Shown: piece after piece, positions 33,164 to 34,398 of the stretch
How positions within the stretch are numbered: the first letter of the stretch is position 1
Layout: each line of letters starts with the position of its first letter
Source of the DNA: JBKEDC01 sp047974225
GTDB taxonomy: Bacteria; Bacteroidota; Bacteroidia; Bacteroidales; Prolixibacteraceae
Direction: 5' to 3'
Assembly: GCA_047974225.1 (NCBI GenBank)
Contig: JBKECD010000172.1
Coordinates: 1-34,398, forward strand
Length of the DNA: 34,398 bases
Made by a program: the position numbers and the translations under genes
Notes under the pieces: model-generated
Databases searched by the model: none
Told to the model about the DNA's origin: nothing
What the model saw: only the letters and a program-made list of their open reading frames with translations

Positions 33164-33907
33164 TTATCCTTTCACCACAATCGACAGCACAATATAGCTA
33201 ATAATAATGAGAGGCAAACCAATCACTCCCATCGAAGCCACAAAAATTAAGCAAAGAGCAAGATAGGAGAATCGGAGACTATTGTCAGCCCATGATAAAT
33301 TTTTAAATTTCAAAGAGAACATGGGTATTTCGGAAACCATCATACTTGAAAAGAGAAGGATGGAAACCAAGAGATTAAATTTATTCAGCACAATGTTAAT
33401 GGCCAATTCGCTATTGCTCCATGCAATGATGGCGGCAAGCGAAGCGAAGAACAATGCATTGGCAGGAATTGGCAGCCCTAGAAAACTTGTTGTCTGACGA
33501 GTGTCAATATTAAACTTAGCCAAGCGAAAAGCACCAGCCACAGGAATTAGCAAGCAAGAAGCGAGCATCAGCCATTCTATCCATGAGGCATTGATTATTT
33601 GCGAAAATGAAAGAGTCTGTCTATTAAAAAGGGCAAGTTGAAGCAACGTAAACACGATTGCTCCCGGAGCTAAGCCGAAAGAAACCAAATCGCAAAGCGA
33701 ATCGAGTTGTTTGCCTAGTTCTGAATAGGAGTGCAGCAGTCGTGCCATCATGCCATCGAGGAAGTCGAACACAGATGCACAGGCAATGAGAATTGCAGCA
33801 TGACCGATATATCCTTGCACCGCAAGGAACACGGCAACACTACCGCAAACGAGATTTAATGCTGTGATGAAGTTCGGCACCCACCACAAATATTTATGTC
33901 TTTCCAT
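33164..33907 (-). CDS. pssA: CDP-diacylglycerol-serine O-phosphatidyltransferase
   Basis: The membrane protein has 247 residues and about seven hydrophobic helices. The CDP-alcohol phosphotransferase motif is complete: Asp51-Gly52, Ala55-Arg56, Gly65, Asp69, Asp73. It forms phosphatidylserine, which the adjacent Psd decarboxylates to phosphatidylethanolamine. I chose ATG 33907; the in-frame GTG at 33931 would lie in the repeat array and the A-tract. It follows psd on the same strand. Confidence 0.93.
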   Translation of the reverse strand: MERHKYLWWVPNFITALNLVCGSVAVFLAVQGYIGHAAILIACASVFDFLDGMMARLLHSYSELGKQLDSLCDLVSFGLAPGAIVFTLLQLALFNRQTLSFSQIINASWIEWLMLASCLLIPVAGAFRLAKFNIDTRQTTSFLGLPIPANALFFASLAAIIAWSNSELAINIVLNKFNLLVSILLFSSMMVSEIPMFSLKFKNLSWADNSLRFSYLALCLIFVASMGVIGLPLIIISYIVLSIVVKG

Positions 33908-33925
33908 GTTTTCTTTTTTTTTTAA

Positions 33926-34037
33926 GTTCACGAGTTCACGAGTTCACGAGTAGCTTCGCCATTCAAGTTTAAATACCGTCAGGTCACTCGAGAACTTGAG
34001 AACTTGACCACTCGAGAACTCCCAATCTAGAACTCCC
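33926..34037 (-). repeat. octanucleotide-type arrays between psd and pssA
   Basis: GTTCACGA occurs three times in tandem at 33926-33949. A second degenerate array built from GAGAACTT and CTCGAGAACT runs from about 33986 to 34037 and reaches the last codons of psd. On the minus strand the first array reads GTGAACTC-like units, followed by an A-tract and the pssA ATG, the same arrangement as the heptad arrays. Confidence 0.7.
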
Positions 34038-34398
34038 CAATCACCGTCTGTGAGCCGACCACTTTATCGCCAAGTTTTACGTTGAGTTTGGTGTCTAGTG
34101 GTAAATAAAGATCAACACGTGAACCTAGTCGGATGAATCCCATTTCATCGTCTTGTTTCACCACATCGCCTACTTTTTTGAAGTTTAAGATGCGTCGAGC
34201 CATAGCTCCTGCCACTTGGTTGGCTACTATCTCGGTGCCGTCAGTCATTTTGATGGCGGTGCAATATCTTTCGTTTTCTTCGGCTGACTTATCTTTAAAC
34301 GCAGCGAGGAATTTGCCTTCGATGTGTTTAGAGAAAGTAATCACTCCTGGCACAGGAATCCATTGGATATGCACATTGAGTGGCGACATGAAGATGGA
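34027..34398 (-). CDS. psd: phosphatidylserine decarboxylase, C-terminal part (cut by window edge)
   Basis: 124 codons are visible; the frame is open through the edge (codons SIF precede MSPLNVHIQW), so the N-terminus lies outside the window. The motifs MSPLNVHIQWIPVPG and GFIRLGSRVDLYLP are those of the short Psd type. The Ser of RLGS (codon 34122-34120) is the self-cleavage site that becomes the pyruvoyl group. It converts phosphatidylserine to phosphatidylethanolamine at the membrane and sits upstream of pssA, as expected. Its last codons overlap the repeat array. Confidence 0.92.
   Translation of the reverse strand, partial: SIFMSPLNVHIQWIPVPGVITFSKHIEGKFLAAFKDKSAEENERYCTAIKMTDGTEIVANQVAGAMARRILNFKKVGDVVKQDDEMGFIRLGSRVDLYLPLDTKLNVKLGDKVVGSQTVIGEF

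Noticed and set aside
1..34398. tRNA, rRNA, insertion sequences or prophage genes
   Set aside because: No transposase, integrase or phage structural protein is present among the frames, and I saw no tRNA-like cloverleaf or rRNA sequence.

Overview
The window looks like a chromosomal segment of a member of the Bacteroidota, most probably Bacteroidales. The evidence is the gene set (an S46 dipeptidyl-peptidase, a PorG/DUF6089–UppS–BamA–OmpH–OmpH block, a Rho factor with a long charged insertion), the TAnnTTTG-type -7 promoter elements, and the A-rich start regions that mostly lack Shine-Dalgarno sequences. I cannot name a species.

Layout. Positions 1-3131 are an accessory and partly decayed defence region. 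It holds a helix-turn-helix relic on the minus strand, the C-terminal part of a GmrSD-type (DUF262/DUF1524) nuclease, and an OLD-like ATPase/TOPRIM protein with an in-frame relic after its stop. From 3204 the content is mostly conserved housekeeping. Genes 3204-11653 (+) are kdsC, maf, a DUF3298-type lipoprotein, a DPP11-like peptidase and a TamB-like giant. A perfect hairpin at 11676 separates them from a minus-strand SDR/VOC pair. Next is rho, followed by a 629-nt non-coding stretch with an 85-bp tandem repeat, then the envelope block porG-like/uppS/bamA/ompH/ompH. A corA-type Mg2+ channel gene follows, then a tight operon of exbB, exbD and two M16 peptidase subunits. A group III alcohol dehydrogenase (-) and a UvrD/PcrA helicase (+) are divergent. 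The right end is a minus-strand run: psd (cut by the edge), pssA, rfbD and a phosphohexomutase.

Functional theme. Most genes serve the envelope: KDO synthesis (kdsC), undecaprenyl carrier lipid (uppS), outer-membrane protein assembly (bamA, two Skp/OmpH chaperones, the TamB-like protein), phosphatidylethanolamine synthesis (pssA, psd), and sugar-nucleotide supply (rfbD, phosphohexomutase).

The most interesting signals lie outside the conserved genes. (1) The corA leader encodes an 18-residue peptide beginning MDDDP, followed by a 10-bp hairpin that buries the corA Shine-Dalgarno. This architecture suggests Mg2+-responsive translation control. (2) A degenerate heptanucleotide, GCACTTC, forms small arrays at three sites, always sense to the gene and near its start. 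At one site it forms the start of a lipoprotein signal peptide, where copy-number change would shift the frame. (3) An 85-bp tandem repeat with an exact 22-bp inverted copy lies between rho and the porG-like gene. (4) The TamB-like frame has no ordinary start codon that includes its membrane anchor; it lies in the frame of the upstream peptidase, separated only by TAG.
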